Shown piece by piece: positions 34,314 through 44,709 of a stretch of 64,000 nt of DNA. Position 1 is the stretch's first letter. Every line of letters starts with the position of its first letter. The DNA comes from Sphingomonas parva (ex Maeng et al. 2020). Its GTDB lineage: Bacteria; Pseudomonadota; Alphaproteobacteria; Sphingomonadales; Sphingomonadaceae. The notes beneath the pieces were generated by a model. That model was not told the origin of the DNA, ran no database searches, and saw only the letters and a program-made list of their open reading frames with translations. The position numbers were made by a program, and so were the translations under genes. The stretch spans positions 62,001 through 126,000 of the forward strand of contig NZ_SPDV01000014.1 in assembly GCF_004564275.1 (NCBI RefSeq), in the 5' to 3' direction.

Positions 34314-35009
34314 ATGGCGCCCTTTATGCTCAATGATGAAGACGATGAACGCAACGGCAGCGTCGAGCGTGCCCTGATCGGCGCGGCGGCGGTCGCGGCG
34401 ACGGCCGGCCTCGCCTATCTCGTCGCCCGGACGCTGGGCGGCGGCGGCGGCGACAAAGCGCCGATCAGCGACGCGCCGCCTTCGGCGCTTCGGCGCGGCT
34501 ACAAGCCGTCAGACGCCCTGGTCAGTCGGACGGTGACGATCGCCCGGCCTGCCCGGGAGCTGTACGATTTCTGGCGCCGGTTCGAGAATCTCGCGGGCTT
34601 CATGGACAATGTGAAATCGGTGGAGACGCTGGACGACAAGCGCTCGCGCTGGACGATCGCCGCGCCCGGCGGGACGGAGATCCAGTTCGTCAGCCGGATC
34701 ACCGAGGATCAGCCCGGCCGCGTCATCGCCTGGGAATCGGAGGAGGACGCGCCGGTCCGCAACAGCGGGCGCGTGGAGTTCCTCGACGCCGCGCCGGGCC
34801 GCGGCACGATGGTGCGCGCCACCGTCGATTACGATCCGCCGTTCGGCACGCTCGGCCGCGGCGTCGCCAAGCTGCTGCAGCGCGAGCCCAACGTCCAGGC
34901 GCGGCGCGACCTTCGCCGCTTCAAGCAGCTGATGGAGACCGGCGAGATCACCAGCTCCGCCAGCCCGTCCGGCCGTCGCTCGGAAGAGCCGACCCGCCAG
35001 TATCTTTAA
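34314..35009 (+). CDS. SRPBCC (START-like) membrane-anchored protein
   Basis: A 231-residue protein with a hydrophobic N-terminal segment (about 20-42) followed by a SRPBCC/cyclase-dehydrase domain (about 68-205: [53 protein letters not shown]). The cavity fold binds hydrophobic ligands. It has a perfect AAGGAGG ribosome site. It is the first gene of the cluster with an alcohol dehydrogenase and an SDR (7 bp spacing, then 14 bp overlap), a combination typical of alphaproteobacterial stress operons. Confidence 0.8.
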   Translation: MAPFMLNDEDDERNGSVERALIGAAAVAATAGLAYLVARTLGGGGGDKAPISDAPPSALRRGYKPSDALVSRTVTIARPARELYDFWRRFENLAGFMDNVKSVETLDDKRSRWTIAAPGGTEIQFVSRITEDQPGRVIAWESEEDAPVRNSGRVEFLDAAPGRGTMVRATVDYDPPFGTLGRGVAKLLQREPNVQARRDLRRFKQLMETGEITSSASPSGRRSEEPTRQYL

Positions 35010-35016
35010 GGAGACC

Positions 35017-36243
35017 ATGATGCGCGCACTCACCTGGCACGGGCGGCACGACGTCCGCGTCGACACCGTTCCCGATCCCGAGATCGTCAACCCCCGCGAT
35101 GCGATCATCAAGGTCACCTCGACCGCGATCTGCGGCTCCGATCTCCATCTCTACGACGGCTACATCCCGACGATGCGAGCCGGCGACATCCTCGGCCACG
35201 AGAACATGGGCGAGGTGGTCGAGGTCGGCTCCAAGAGCACGCTGAAGGTCGGCCAGCGGGTCGTCATCCCCTTCACGATCAGCTGCGGCAGCTGCTTCCA
35301 TTGCTCGAAGCAGCAATATTCGGCCTGCGACAATTCCAATCCGGCGACCACCTCGGACATGTCGGAGACGCTCTACGGCTATCCAATGGGCGGCGCCTTC
35401 GGCTACGCCCACCTCACCGGCGGCTATGCCGGCGGCCAGGCCGAATATCTGCGCGTGCCCTATTCGGACGTCGGCCCGGTGGTGATCCCCGACGGACTCG
35501 AGGACGATCAGGTCCTCTTCCTCTCGGACATCCTGCCGACCGGATGGATGGGCGCGGTCAACGCCGAGATCGAGCAGGGCGACACCGTCGCCGTCTGGGG
35601 CTGCGGGCCGGTCGGGCTGTTCGCCATCCAGTCGGCCTTCCAACTCGGGGCGCACCGGGTGATCGCGATCGATCATTATCCCCGCCGCCTCCAGCTCGCG
35701 AAGCAGATGGGCGCCGAAATCCTCGATTTCCGCGAGGTGGACGTCCGCGACGCCTTGTTCGAGATGACGGGCGGCATCGGCCCCGACGCCTGCATCGAAT
35801 GCGTCGGCATGGAGACCCACGGCCTCGGCATCGACAATCTCGCCGATCATGCCAAGGTCTGGCTGAAACTCGGCACTGATCGTCCCGCCGCCTTCCGCCA
35901 GGCGATCCTCTCCTGTCGCAAGGGCGGCCGGGTCTCCGTGCCCGGCGTCTATGGCGGGATGATGGACAAGTTCCCGATCGGCGCCTTCATGGAGAAGGGG
36001 CTGACGATGAAGACCGGCCAGACCCACGTCCAGAAGTACACCAGGCAGCTGCTCGAGATGATCCAGGAGGGCAAGCTCGATACGACCTGGTTCATCTCGC
36101 ACCACGCCAGCCTGGAGGACGGGCCGGACATGTACCGGCACTGGCACGACGAGCAGGACAGCTACACCAAAATCGTTCTCAAACCCGGCCTCGCCAAGGG
36201 CGAGGTCAAGGCCAAGCAGGAGAAGCAGCATGAGCCAGCGTAA
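35017..36243 (+). CDS. Zinc-dependent alcohol/formaldehyde dehydrogenase
   Basis: A 408-residue medium-chain dehydrogenase. Catalytic zinc cysteine in [20 protein letters not shown] with the zinc histidine-glutamate pair, the four structural-zinc cysteines in [15 protein letters not shown], and the nucleotide-binding [14 protein letters not shown]. This fits the glutathione-independent or glutathione-linked aldehyde group of PDH-type dehydrogenases. It is preceded by AAGGAG and linked to the SRPBCC and SDR genes. Likely a detoxification enzyme; substrate unproved. Confidence 0.85.
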   Translation: MMRALTWHGRHDVRVDTVPDPEIVNPRDAIIKVTSTAICGSDLHLYDGYIPTMRAGDILGHENMGEVVEVGSKSTLKVGQRVVIPFTISCGSCFHCSKQQYSACDNSNPATTSDMSETLYGYPMGGAFGYAHLTGGYAGGQAEYLRVPYSDVGPVVIPDGLEDDQVLFLSDILPTGWMGAVNAEIEQGDTVAVWGCGPVGLFAIQSAFQLGAHRVIAIDHYPRRLQLAKQMGAEILDFREVDVRDALFEMTGGIGPDACIECVGMETHGLGIDNLADHAKVWLKLGTDRPAAFRQAILSCRKGGRVSVPGVYGGMMDKFPIGAFMEKGLTMKTGQTHVQKYTRQLLEMIQEGKLDTTWFISHHASLEDGPDMYRHWHDEQDSYTKIVLKPGLAKGEVKAKQEKQHEPA

Positions 36244-37009
36244 GCTCGCCATCGTCACCGGCGCGTCGACCGGCATCGGCCTGGAACTCGCCAAGCTCGC
36301 CGCGCAGGACGGCTACGATCTGGTCATCGCCGCCGACACCCCGCTGGTCGACGCCTCGGCGTCGCTCAAGGGCATGGGCGTCGAGGTCACCAACGTCGAG
36401 GCCGATCTCTCGACGTTCGAGGGCGTCGACCAGCTGCTGTCGGCGGCGGGCGGCCGGCAGGTCGACGCGCTGTTGGCCAATGCCGGCCACGGCCTCGGCC
36501 GCGCCTTCCTCGAGCAGGATCCGGCCGAGTGGCGCCATGTGATCGACACCAACATCACCGGCACCCTTTATCTGATTCAGAAGGTCGCGCAGCAGATGGT
36601 GGCGCGCGACGAGGGGCGGATCCTGATCACCGGTTCGATCGCCGGCCACATCGCCGGCGCCTTCCAGGCGGTCTACAACGGCTCCAAGGCCTTCATCGAC
36701 AGCTTCTCCGACGCGCTCGGCAACGAGCTCAAGGAGACCAATGTGACGGTCACCTGCCTCAAGCCCGGCGCGACCGAGACCGAGTTCTTCGAGCGCGCCG
36801 GCATGGAGGACACGAAGGTCGGCACGTCCAAGAAGGACGATCCGGCCGACGTGGCGAAGACCGGCTACGAGGCGATGATGAAGGGCGAGCGCAGCGTCGT
36901 CCACGGCCTGATGAACAAGCTGCAGGTCGCCGGCGCGAAGGTGCTCGGCGGCGGCGTCGCGGCCGAGATGCACCGCGATATGGCGGAGCCCGGTAGCGGC
37001 AAGGAGTAA
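36230..37009 (+). CDS. Short-chain dehydrogenase/reductase
   Basis: A 259-residue classical SDR: nucleotide motif [16 protein letters not shown], catalytic serine in TGSIAGH, and tyrosine-lysine YNGSKAF. It overlaps the dehydrogenase by 14 bases and ends the operon, with a hairpin just downstream. Probably reduces a carbonyl product of the upstream enzyme. Confidence 0.86.
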   Translation: MSQRKLAIVTGASTGIGLELAKLAAQDGYDLVIAADTPLVDASASLKGMGVEVTNVEADLSTFEGVDQLLSAAGGRQVDALLANAGHGLGRAFLEQDPAEWRHVIDTNITGTLYLIQKVAQQMVARDEGRILITGSIAGHIAGAFQAVYNGSKAFIDSFSDALGNELKETNVTVTCLKPGATETEFFERAGMEDTKVGTSKKDDPADVAKTGYEAMMKGERSVVHGLMNKLQVAGAKVLGGGVAAEMHRDMAEPGSGKE

Positions 37010-37016
37010 CCGCGGC

Positions 37017-37042
37017 GGCGGCGTCTCGCCGGCGACGCCGCC
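37017..37042 (+). terminator. GC-rich hairpin after the SDR gene
   Basis: GGCGGCGTC and GACGCCGCC with an 8-nt loop, 8 bases after the SDR stop. No T run, as usual in this window. A probable terminator between the stress operon and the surface cluster. Confidence 0.5.
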
Positions 37043-37104
37043 CTCGCGCCTAGTCGCCTCCCGCTCGCTGGGTTAGGCTCTCGTCTTCGCGAGGATCGGG
37101 GACG

Positions 37105-39120
37105 ATGTCGCAGGGCGAGCCAGAGGCGGCGGGAAGCCGGCATTTTGTCATCGCCTTGCGCCTGGCGGCGAGCGGCTGGCTCGGCTGCCTTGTCCTGCAG
37201 GCGTTCCTCTATGCGCGGCCGGGGCCGTATGGCGGTCCGTTCCTGCTCGAGTGGCGACGCTATGCCTTCCTCGCGGCCTATTACGACCTGCTCGGCGTAT
37301 GGCTGCTCTCGGCACCGTTCCTGCTCCTCTGGCTGATGTGGTATCGCCGCACCGGCAATTGGCGCGGCGCGCGCCTGGTCCATCGGATCCAGGCCGCCCT
37401 CCTGACCTTCAACCTGCTGCTCAGTCAGCTCGACCACGAGGTCCTCCGCTTCCTCGGCATACGCCTCGGTCTGTCGTTCCTCGCCACCTACGCTCGCTCG
37501 CATACGCTGGGCGACAGCCTGTTCGCCGATGTCCTGCTCGCCGACGCCGGCGGAGCTCTGCTCCCACTCGTGCTGCTGATCCTCGTGCCCGGCCTCTACG
37601 CTTCATGGGCGATGCGGCTGATCGCACGCGCGCCGGGCGCGCGGTGTCGGCCCGCGGCAATCCCGTACGGCATCGCCGTGCTGCTGCTGCTGGTGCCGCT
37701 CGCGGCGCCCGCCAACGGCTGGCGGATGGCGACGAGCCAGTTCCGCCTGCGCAAGGTCGAGCCGGTCGTCCTCGCACTTGCGACCGACGCCGCGCTCGGC
37801 TTTGGCGACGTGTCGGCGCCCGACGATCTTCGGAGCCTCGTCACCGCCTATCAGGCCCGGTGGCTGGACGAGAGCGACGACAAGGCCTGGCGCTTCGCCG
37901 ACCCCGCTTACCCGTATCTGCGCGAGCCGACCGGGGGCGCGACCGGCCCCGCGCAACCGCCCTGGAACGTGATCCTGATCCAGCTGGAGACGCTGCGCGG
38001 CGTGGACGTCGGCTTTCTAGGGTCCCGCGCGCGTCCCTCCGCGACTCCCTATCTCGATTCGCTCGCCACGAGCGGCCGTGCCGCCGCCTTTTCCCGTGCG
38101 CTCAGCTTCGGACCGCCGAGCATCAACGGCATCTTTGCCGGCCATTGCTCGGTGGCGCCGCACAGCCGCCGCTACGTCACTGCCTTCGTGGCGACCGAGT
38201 TCCACTGCCTTCCCGGGATGCTCCGCCGTTACGGCTACCGCGCGGAGATGTTCAACGCCGGCGACACCGACTGGGACGGCGCCACCTACTGGCTGACGCG
38301 CTGGTACGATCGCCTGTGGCGCTATCCGGAAGCGAAGGAGCATGACCGTCCGGTGTTCCGCGCGGCTGCCCGTCGTATCCGGGCGCTCGGCCGCTCCGGC
38401 CGGCCGTTCCTCGCTACGATCGTTTCGGTCAGCAACCACACGCCGTTCTTGAGCCGCGAGACGCGCCTCGACATCGCCGAGCACGACACGCCGCAGCACC
38501 GCATCCGCAACACCACCCGCTATACCGACGACGTCGTGGCCGAGCTGCTCGGTACGCTCGAGAAGGAGCCCTGGTTCGCGCACACAATCGTGGTCATCTT
38601 CGGCGACCACGGCTTCAATCTCGGCGAGCACGATCAACGCCCGGGGCAGCAGAACCTGTACCGGGAGTCGGTGTGGGTGCCCCTGCTCTTCCTCGGGGCC
38701 CATCCCCGCCTGCCCAGGGGAGTACATCATGGCCATGCCAGCCTGCTCGACATCACACCGACCGTCGCCGATCTGCTCGGCATCCGGGAGGCAAATCCCT
38801 GGCAAGGGCACAGCCTGCTCGCCGCCGATCCGAACCGCGCGTTCCATATGGTCGCCCGCGATCTGGTCCTTGCCGAAGACGAAGGCGTCTCGGGAGTCAC
38901 CGATCCGGTGAGCGACGCCTTCCGCCTGTTCGATCGCCGGCACGACTGGCTGCAGAACCGGCCGCTTCCCCAGGGCCGGTCGGCGGCGGCTATCGAGCAA
39001 TGGGCGCGGCGATCGGCCCGTCTCAACGATCATTTGCTGCGCAGCGGCGCGATCTGGCCGGCCGCCGGAGGCCGGCGGACCGGCAGAGGTTCGGCCCCGC
39101 CCTCCGCGCCTCGCCGCTAG
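37105..39120 (+). CDS. Membrane-anchored LtaS/sulfatase-family transferase, copy A
   Basis: A 671-residue protein of the alkaline-phosphatase/sulfatase superfamily with about five N-terminal transmembrane helices and a periplasmic catalytic domain. Metal ligand E295 in IQLETLRGVD, probable nucleophile S339 in GPPSINGIF, D501/H502 in FGDHGFNLGEH. This is the layout of lipoteichoic-acid synthase and phosphoethanolamine or phosphoglycerol transferases, which move a lipid headgroup onto a surface acceptor. LtaS uses threonine; here it is serine. It is paralogous to the protein at 51479 and starts the surface cluster. Confidence 0.82.
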   Translation: MSQGEPEAAGSRHFVIALRLAASGWLGCLVLQAFLYARPGPYGGPFLLEWRRYAFLAAYYDLLGVWLLSAPFLLLWLMWYRRTGNWRGARLVHRIQAALLTFNLLLSQLDHEVLRFLGIRLGLSFLATYARSHTLGDSLFADVLLADAGGALLPLVLLILVPGLYASWAMRLIARAPGARCRPAAIPYGIAVLLLLVPLAAPANGWRMATSQFRLRKVEPVVLALATDAALGFGDVSAPDDLRSLVTAYQARWLDESDDKAWRFADPAYPYLREPTGGATGPAQPPWNVILIQLETLRGVDVGFLGSRARPSATPYLDSLATSGRAAAFSRALSFGPPSINGIFAGHCSVAPHSRRYVTAFVATEFHCLPGMLRRYGYRAEMFNAGDTDWDGATYWLTRWYDRLWRYPEAKEHDRPVFRAAARRIRALGRSGRPFLATIVSVSNHTPFLSRETRLDIAEHDTPQHRIRNTTRYTDDVVAELLGTLEKEPWFAHTIVVIFGDHGFNLGEHDQRPGQQNLYRESVWVPLLFLGAHPRLPRGVHHGHASLLDITPTVADLLGIREANPWQGHSLLAADPNRAFHMVARDLVLAEDEGVSGVTDPVSDAFRLFDRRHDWLQNRPLPQGRSAAAIEQWARRSARLNDHLLRSGAIWPAAGGRRTGRGSAPPSAPRR

Positions 39121-39178
39121 TCATTGGCGCTGCGGCCGTTCTCTTGATAGGCTGGCGGCGGCGACGAAGGAGCGGCTG

Positions 39179-40696
39179 GTGCGGATCACCGTGATCGACT
39201 TTGCCGAGCGGGGCCCGACGCGGGACCTGTTCAAGCGCAAGATGAGCCCCAGCTTCGCCAGCGTGATGCCGCAGGCAGTGGCGGTGTGGTGCGAAGAGCT
39301 CGGCCACCAGGTCCATTATCTCTGCTACACCGGCTATGAGGACGTCGCCGCTCCGGCCCGCGACACCGACATGCTGATCGTCGGCGCGTTCACCCTCTCC
39401 GCCTTCACGGCTTACGCGGTCAGCAACATCTATCGCCGCCATGGCGCCGTCACCGCGCTCGGCGGCCCACATGCCCGTTGCTATCCCGAGGACGCGGCAC
39501 GCCATTTCGATTATGTCCTCGGCTTCACCACCAAGGCCGAGATCGCCGAGATGCTGGAGGAGCGGGCGCCGCGCCGGCCGATCGGCCGGCTGCTCGGTGC
39601 CGAACGTCAGCCCCGCGCGCTGCCGAGCCTCCGGCAACGCTGGAAGTTCGTCGAGCCGACCCTGGCCAAAGCGGGTCCGATCAAGATCATCCCGATGATC
39701 GGCAGCTTCGGCTGCCCCTATAGCTGCAGCTTCTGCATCGACGCGACGATCGCCTATCAGCCGCTCGATTTCGACCAGCTGCAGGACGATCTGCGCTTCG
39801 CCGTCAGCCGCGTGAAAAGGCCGCTGCTCGGCTGGCACGATCCGAATTTCGGCGTGCGCTTCAAGGACTATATGGACGCGATCGAGGCGGCGGTGCCGCC
39901 CGGATCAACCCGCTCGATCGCAGAGATGAGCATGTCCCTGCTCGGCGACGCCAATCTCGAGAGGCTGCGCCGCAACGGCTTCGTCGGCATGCTGCCGGGC
40001 ATCGAATCCTGGTACGAATATGGCAACAAGACCCGCACGACTCGCGTCTCCGGCGCGGAGCGCGTCCGCCAGGTGGCCGATCACGTCAATCGCGTGCTTG
40101 CCCGGATCCCGTTCGTCCAGACCAACTTCATCCTCGGCCTCGATTCCGATCTCGGACGCGAGCCGTTCGAGCTGACTAAGCGGTTCATCGATCTCACGCC
40201 AGGCGCCTATCCGGCCTTTTCGCTGTTCACCTGTTACGGCCGGGCCTCGCCGCTCAACCTCGAACTGCAGCGGGCGGGGCGGATCAACGCAATGCCGTTC
40301 CACTTCCTCGACAGCAATCACGGCATGAACATCGTCCCGAAGAACTACGGCTGGGCGGAATTCTACGATCACGTCGCCGATCTCACCCAGCACGCGCTCG
40401 GCGCGCGCGGTACGATGCGGCGCTTCGCAGCCAATCCGGGAGTCACGGCGCGCCTGTTCAACCTGTTGCGCGGAGTGACCACCGGCCGTCCCAAATACCA
40501 GGCCGGAATGGCGCGCAGGCTCCGCGAGGAGCCGGACCTGCTCGCCTTCCTGAACGGCGAGACGCGGGTCCTCCCCGCCTTCTTCACCGGGCGCATTCGC
40601 AAGGACCTGGGGACGTTCTGGGACGCTCTGCCTCCCAATTCGCTCGATCACGACCAGAATGCCTATCGGGCGGCGCAACCGGCGGCCGCAGCATGA
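39179..40696 (+). CDS. B12-binding-type radical SAM protein, copy A
   Basis: A 505-residue protein. The N-terminal part resembles a B12-binding Rossmann domain (about 1-135), followed by a radical SAM core with GCPYSCSFC (Cys 179, 183, 186) and a C-terminal helical extension. Such enzymes methylate or link unactivated carbons in lipids and natural products. The GTG start at 39179 follows AAGGAG. The end overlaps the next gene (ATGA). Its place between the transferase and the permease suggests it modifies the lipid handled here. Confidence 0.82.
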   Translation: MRITVIDFAERGPTRDLFKRKMSPSFASVMPQAVAVWCEELGHQVHYLCYTGYEDVAAPARDTDMLIVGAFTLSAFTAYAVSNIYRRHGAVTALGGPHARCYPEDAARHFDYVLGFTTKAEIAEMLEERAPRRPIGRLLGAERQPRALPSLRQRWKFVEPTLAKAGPIKIIPMIGSFGCPYSCSFCIDATIAYQPLDFDQLQDDLRFAVSRVKRPLLGWHDPNFGVRFKDYMDAIEAAVPPGSTRSIAEMSMSLLGDANLERLRRNGFVGMLPGIESWYEYGNKTRTTRVSGAERVRQVADHVNRVLARIPFVQTNFILGLDSDLGREPFELTKRFIDLTPGAYPAFSLFTCYGRASPLNLELQRAGRINAMPFHFLDSNHGMNIVPKNYGWAEFYDHVADLTQHALGARGTMRRFAANPGVTARLFNLLRGVTTGRPKYQAGMARRLREEPDLLAFLNGETRVLPAFFTGRIRKDLGTFWDALPPNSLDHDQNAYRAAQPAAAA

Positions 40697-41181
40697 CTCC
40701 CGGCGGGTGGAGAGGCGCCGGGATCGGACGGGCGGCCGCCGGCCTGGGCCTGATCGGCGCCCCGCTGCCGCTGCTCGCGGCCGAGACGGATTGCACCGGC
40801 CCCGAGAGCCAGGTGCGGCTGCTCGTCACCGTCGAAGGGGTGCGCGCCGCGGAGGGCCTGATTGCCGTGACTCTCTACGCCGACGACCCCAAGCGCTTTC
40901 TCGCCAAGCGCGGCGCGCTCTATGTCGGGCGGGTGCCGGCGAGGCAGGGACGCACCCGGGTCTGCATCCATCTTCCCAGCACGGGGATCTACGGCCTTGC
41001 CGTCTACCATGACGCCGATGGCGACCGCGGCTTCGATCGCAACGCCCTCGGTCTGCCCAAGGAAGGCTACGGCTTCTCCAACAATGCGCCGACCGTCTTC
41101 GGCCTCCCGCGCTTCGGCGCGGTCCGGTTCAGCGTGCCGCACAGCGGGTTCGAGACGCGGGTGACGCTGCGCTACCCCTGA
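40693..41181 (+). CDS. DUF2141 exported protein
   Basis: A 162-residue exported protein. After a signal segment, the conserved DUF2141 core is VEGVRAAEGLIAVTLYADDPKRFL, then GIYGLAVYHDADGDRGFDRNALGLPKEGYGFSNN. The family is periplasmic and of unknown role, sometimes found with carotenoid or lipid genes. ATGA overlap with the radical SAM gene indicates one transcript. Confidence 0.82.
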   Translation: MTPGGWRGAGIGRAAAGLGLIGAPLPLLAAETDCTGPESQVRLLVTVEGVRAAEGLIAVTLYADDPKRFLAKRGALYVGRVPARQGRTRVCIHLPSTGIYGLAVYHDADGDRGFDRNALGLPKEGYGFSNNAPTVFGLPRFGAVRFSVPHSGFETRVTLRYP

Positions 41182-41269
41182 GCGGTCCGCATCATGCGCC
41201 CTGAGTCGGGGCGTAGCCGATTTGCCGCATCGCTATCCGGGACGCGGCCACGACGGGGAATTCGTCGCC

Positions 41270-43579
41270 ATGGCGCATGCTGCCGGTCCCGCACCCGAAA
41301 TATCCGCGCGTCGGCCGCGCTTCGTTCCCCCGTGCCGGATCGACCTTTACCTGCTCCGCAACCTTGCTGGACCGTTCGTCGTCGCTTTGCTGCTCACCGC
41401 CACGGTCATGATGCTGGAGCGTGCGCTCAGGCTCGCCCAGGACCTCGCCGCGACCGGCTCCGACCTTTCCTATTTTCTGCCGCTGCTCGGCCTGCTGACG
41501 CCATATTATCTGGGGCTGGCGATGCCGATGGCGTTGATGATCGCCCTGGTCTTCATGATCGCGCGGCTCGACGAGATGCTGGAGCTCGAAGCGATGCTGG
41601 CGGCGGGGCTCACTCTGCCGCGAATCGCGCTGCCGCTGATCGCTTTCGCCCTGCTCGTCGCCGGCGCCACCTTCGTCACCAACGGCTTCCTCGAGCCGCT
41701 CGGACGCCACCATTTCCGTCTGATGCGGGCCGAGGCGCAGGCGTCGGCGCGGATCGGCGCGCTCCAGCCGATTTCCTTCTACCGGCCGACAGAGAGCCTG
41801 ACCCTGAGCTTCGACGCGGCCGGCGCACAGCGGGGGCGTGTGTCGGGTCTGTTCGTGCACCGGCAGCGGGAAGACGGCGGCGAGACTCTGCTGACAGCGC
41901 GCCATGCGCAGCTCGCGACCAGTTCCGACCGACGACTGATCCGGCTCGGCCTGGAGGACGGGCTGAGCTATCAGGATGCCGATCCGGCGCGGCGGCAGCA
42001 GGCATTCGTGCTCGTCTTCGACGCCTATCAGATCGATCAGACTGCGGCCGGCGCAGTCGTCGGCCGCCGCCGCAGCAGCGATCAGAAGGAGCTGACCATC
42101 GCCGAGCTGCTCGTCGAGCGGGCAAGCGGCGCGCGGCGCCTGCCGCCGGCCGCGGTGACGGCCGAGCTCTACGCCCGCCTCGCCCGCTCGATCAGCATCG
42201 TCCTGCTGCCGCCGCTCGCCATACCGCTGGCCTTTGCGGCGAAGAGGACCCGGCGCGGCATCGGCATCGCCCTCGGCGGCACGCTGCTGATGGCCTTCCA
42301 CCACGGTGTCAATTTCGCCCGGAACGTCTCCCGGGACGCCGACCCCGATCCCGCCTTGCTGTTCGGCCTGCTCTGCGGCGGCTATGCTTCGTTCGTCGTC
42401 GCCTTGTTCTGGGCGAGCCGCAGGCTGCCGAGCCACAGTCCTCTCTCGGCCCTGCTCGACCGGCTCCGGCTGGCGGCGCCGCGGCCGCGCGTTCGACGGA
42501 GCCGCCTGCTTCCGCTCCCGGGTGGAACGATCGGCGCCTACGTCGCCGGGAGCCTGGCATTCTGGACGCTCGTCGCCGCCGCGGCGGTGATCCTGCTGCT
42601 GCAGATGGTCGATCTGATCGAGCGCAGCGACGATTTCGTCGATCGCCGGCTCGGTCTCGCCAATGTCGGCCGCTATGCCCTGTTGCGCCTGCCGATCCTG
42701 CTACAGCAGGCGATCGGCGTCTCGGCCCTCGCTGGTGCGGTGTTCGGCCTGCTCCGTCTCACCCGGTTCAGCGAGATGGTGGCGATCCGCGCCGCCGGAA
42801 TCTCGCTGCCGCGGCTGCTGCTGATGCTGCTGCCGCTGGCCGCCACCATGGCGATGGCGAACGCGCTGCTCGCCGATCGCGCGGTTCCTCCGCGGCAGGT
42901 CGATGTTGCGACCTGGTGGCGCGGCACCGATCCGGCGCCGCGCCAGGCGGAAGGCCGCTGGTTCAGGATCGGCGGCGACATCGTCCATATCGACGGCGCA
43001 TCACCGCGCGGCGACGAGATCGTCGGCCTGTCGCTCTACCGGCGCGGGCCGGATGGGCTGCTGTCGGCGCGGATCGCGGCGTCGCGTGCCGTCGCGCGGC
43101 CGGGTGGCTGGCGTCTCAGCGACGTCAGGATCGTCACCGTCGCCGACGCAAGGATAGGGCGGCGCCGTGACGCATCGGCGCATTGGACGACCGCGCTCGT
43201 CCCGACGGACCTTCGCGCGCTGCTCGCATCACCGTCGCACATCTCGATCGCCGAGGCCCGGCGGGCGCTCGCCGGAGTCGCCCCGGTCGAGCAGGGGCCG
43301 CCGCGGTTCGAGACGCGCCTGCAGCGTCGCTTCGCCGAGCCGCTGGTGCCGGTGATCATGCTGCTGATGGCGCTGCCGCTGGCGCTGGGATCGAGCCGCG
43401 GGCCGAGCTGGCCGCGGCTGCTCTATCCCGTGCTCGGCGGCGTCGTCTTCCTCGTTTGCGACGGTGTGCTGACGCTCGCCGCCGAAGCCGGCCTGATCCT
43501 GCCCTGGATCGGTGCATGGGCAGCACCGTGCCTGTTCGGGCTGATCGCGACGACCGTCCTCGTCTATTGCGAGGCCTGA
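41270..43579 (+). CDS. Fused LptF-LptG-like ABC permease
   Basis: A 769-residue protein with two LptF/LptG-type halves in one chain. Half one (about 20-385) and half two (about 415-769) each have three helices, a periplasmic jelly-roll, and three helices; the coupling-helix segments LDEMLELEAMLAAGL and FSEMVAIRAAGIS are each in place. In the normal LPS exporter LptF and LptG are separate and bind two LptB ATPases. No LptB is seen here, so it would borrow a general one. ATG at 41270 preferred over a TTG at 41222. Its stop overlaps the convergent glycosyltransferase by 16 bases. Confidence 0.85.
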   Translation: MAHAAGPAPEISARRPRFVPPCRIDLYLLRNLAGPFVVALLLTATVMMLERALRLAQDLAATGSDLSYFLPLLGLLTPYYLGLAMPMALMIALVFMIARLDEMLELEAMLAAGLTLPRIALPLIAFALLVAGATFVTNGFLEPLGRHHFRLMRAEAQASARIGALQPISFYRPTESLTLSFDAAGAQRGRVSGLFVHRQREDGGETLLTARHAQLATSSDRRLIRLGLEDGLSYQDADPARRQQAFVLVFDAYQIDQTAAGAVVGRRRSSDQKELTIAELLVERASGARRLPPAAVTAELYARLARSISIVLLPPLAIPLAFAAKRTRRGIGIALGGTLLMAFHHGVNFARNVSRDADPDPALLFGLLCGGYASFVVALFWASRRLPSHSPLSALLDRLRLAAPRPRVRRSRLLPLPGGTIGAYVAGSLAFWTLVAAAAVILLLQMVDLIERSDDFVDRRLGLANVGRYALLRLPILLQQAIGVSALAGAVFGLLRLTRFSEMVAIRAAGISLPRLLLMLLPLAATMAMANALLADRAVPPRQVDVATWWRGTDPAPRQAEGRWFRIGGDIVHIDGASPRGDEIVGLSLYRRGPDGLLSARIAASRAVARPGGWRLSDVRIVTVADARIGRRRDASAHWTTALVPTDLRALLASPSHISIAEARRALAGVAPVEQGPPRFETRLQRRFAEPLVPVIMLLMALPLALGSSRGPSWPRLLYPVLGGVVFLVCDGVLTLAAEAGLILPWIGAWAAPCLFGLIATTVLVYCEA

Positions 43580-44709
43580 GGCGTCGCGAGCCGCGCTTCC
43601 AGGAACTCCGCGATCCGAGCGGCGCGGGCATCCCAGCTGAGCCCCGTCGCCCGGGCCGCTGCACCAGCGGCGAGTCGGGCCGCCAGGGCGGGATCGGCAA
43701 GCAGGCGGTCGAGCCCCGCCGCGGCCTCCTCCGGCCGATCCGGCTCGACCAGAAGGGCAGTGTCGCCGTCGGCCAGCAGCTCGGCCGTATCGGGCGCACG
43801 CGGCGCAAGGATCGGCCGGGCGGCGGCAAGGTAGGCGAAGATCTTGATCGGCAGCACGGTGGTGCGGTGACGGCGCAGCGGCGCGCTGGCGGCGGGTACG
43901 AGCAGCACGTCGCCGGCGCCTAGATAGGGCGGCAGCGCCGCAGGCGCCTGCCACGGCACCAGCCGCACATTGGGTCGCGCCCGCGCCAACGCCTGTCGGT
44001 CCTCGGCGCCGACGAGCAGGAACAGCCAGGACGGCCTGAGATCGGCGAGCGCGAGCAGCTGGTCGAGGCCCTTTCGCGCATTGACCCGGCCCGCATAGAC
44101 GGCGATCGGCCGCTTCATGGGGAGGCCCAGCGCTGCGCGCGCCGCGTCCCGGGCGGGGACGGCGCGCATTCGCTCGGGGTCGACACCATTGTGCGCGACC
44201 AGCAATTTCGTGTCGGGCACGTCGGATCGGCGGTAGCTCTCCGCGGCATAATGCGAGTGCAGGATCAGGCCCAAGCAGGAGGGATGCCGCGCCGTCCGCC
44301 GGAACAGCGGCCGCAGCGCGGGAAGCTCGTCGGGCCAGGCGCGATAATGGTCCGTCGCGAAGGGCCGCGGCGATCGGGCCCCCATCGCCAGCATCGCCGG
44401 GATGCGCGAATAGAGGCAGTCGGCGTTGCGCACCTCCGGATCCTCGAACACCTGCCTCAGCCACAGCAGCGAGAGCAGCAGCCGCTCGCCGGCCCAGCGG
44501 CTCGGCCGCTGGACCAAAGCGAAGTCCCCGCGAACGTCGAACCAGCGGCGCAGGTCGTCGGCGGAGAGATCGGGATCACCCCGCCCCTGCGGCGCGATCA
44601 GGGTAATGTCCGCGCCGCCCCGCGCCAGCGCCGCGACGGTGTTGATCGTCTGCTCCTGGCAGGCGGCGCGCGACGGCCGCGCCCACAGCAGCGGATAGGC
44701 TATCCGCAT
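43564..44709 (-). CDS. Glycosyltransferase, GT4-like, copy 1
   Basis: A 381-residue GT-B protein. The C-terminal donor domain shows VYAGRVNARKGLDQLLAL, the VLLVPAASAPLRRHRTTVLPIKIFAYLAAARPILAP segment and a late glutamate in DTAELLADGD. N-terminal acceptor domain begins MRIAYPLLWARPSRAACQEQTI. The gene is followed (downstream, in overlap) by the end of the permease gene and shares 10 bases with copy 2 upstream. Probable role: adds a sugar to the cluster's lipid or polymer. Confidence 0.82.
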   Translation of the reverse strand: MRIAYPLLWARPSRAACQEQTINTVAALARGGADITLIAPQGRGDPDLSADDLRRWFDVRGDFALVQRPSRWAGERLLLSLLWLRQVFEDPEVRNADCLYSRIPAMLAMGARSPRPFATDHYRAWPDELPALRPLFRRTARHPSCLGLILHSHYAAESYRRSDVPDTKLLVAHNGVDPERMRAVPARDAARAALGLPMKRPIAVYAGRVNARKGLDQLLALADLRPSWLFLLVGAEDRQALARARPNVRLVPWQAPAALPPYLGAGDVLLVPAASAPLRRHRTTVLPIKIFAYLAAARPILAPRAPDTAELLADGDTALLVEPDRPEEAAAGLDRLLADPALAARLAAGAAARATGLSWDARAARIAEFLEARLATPQASQ

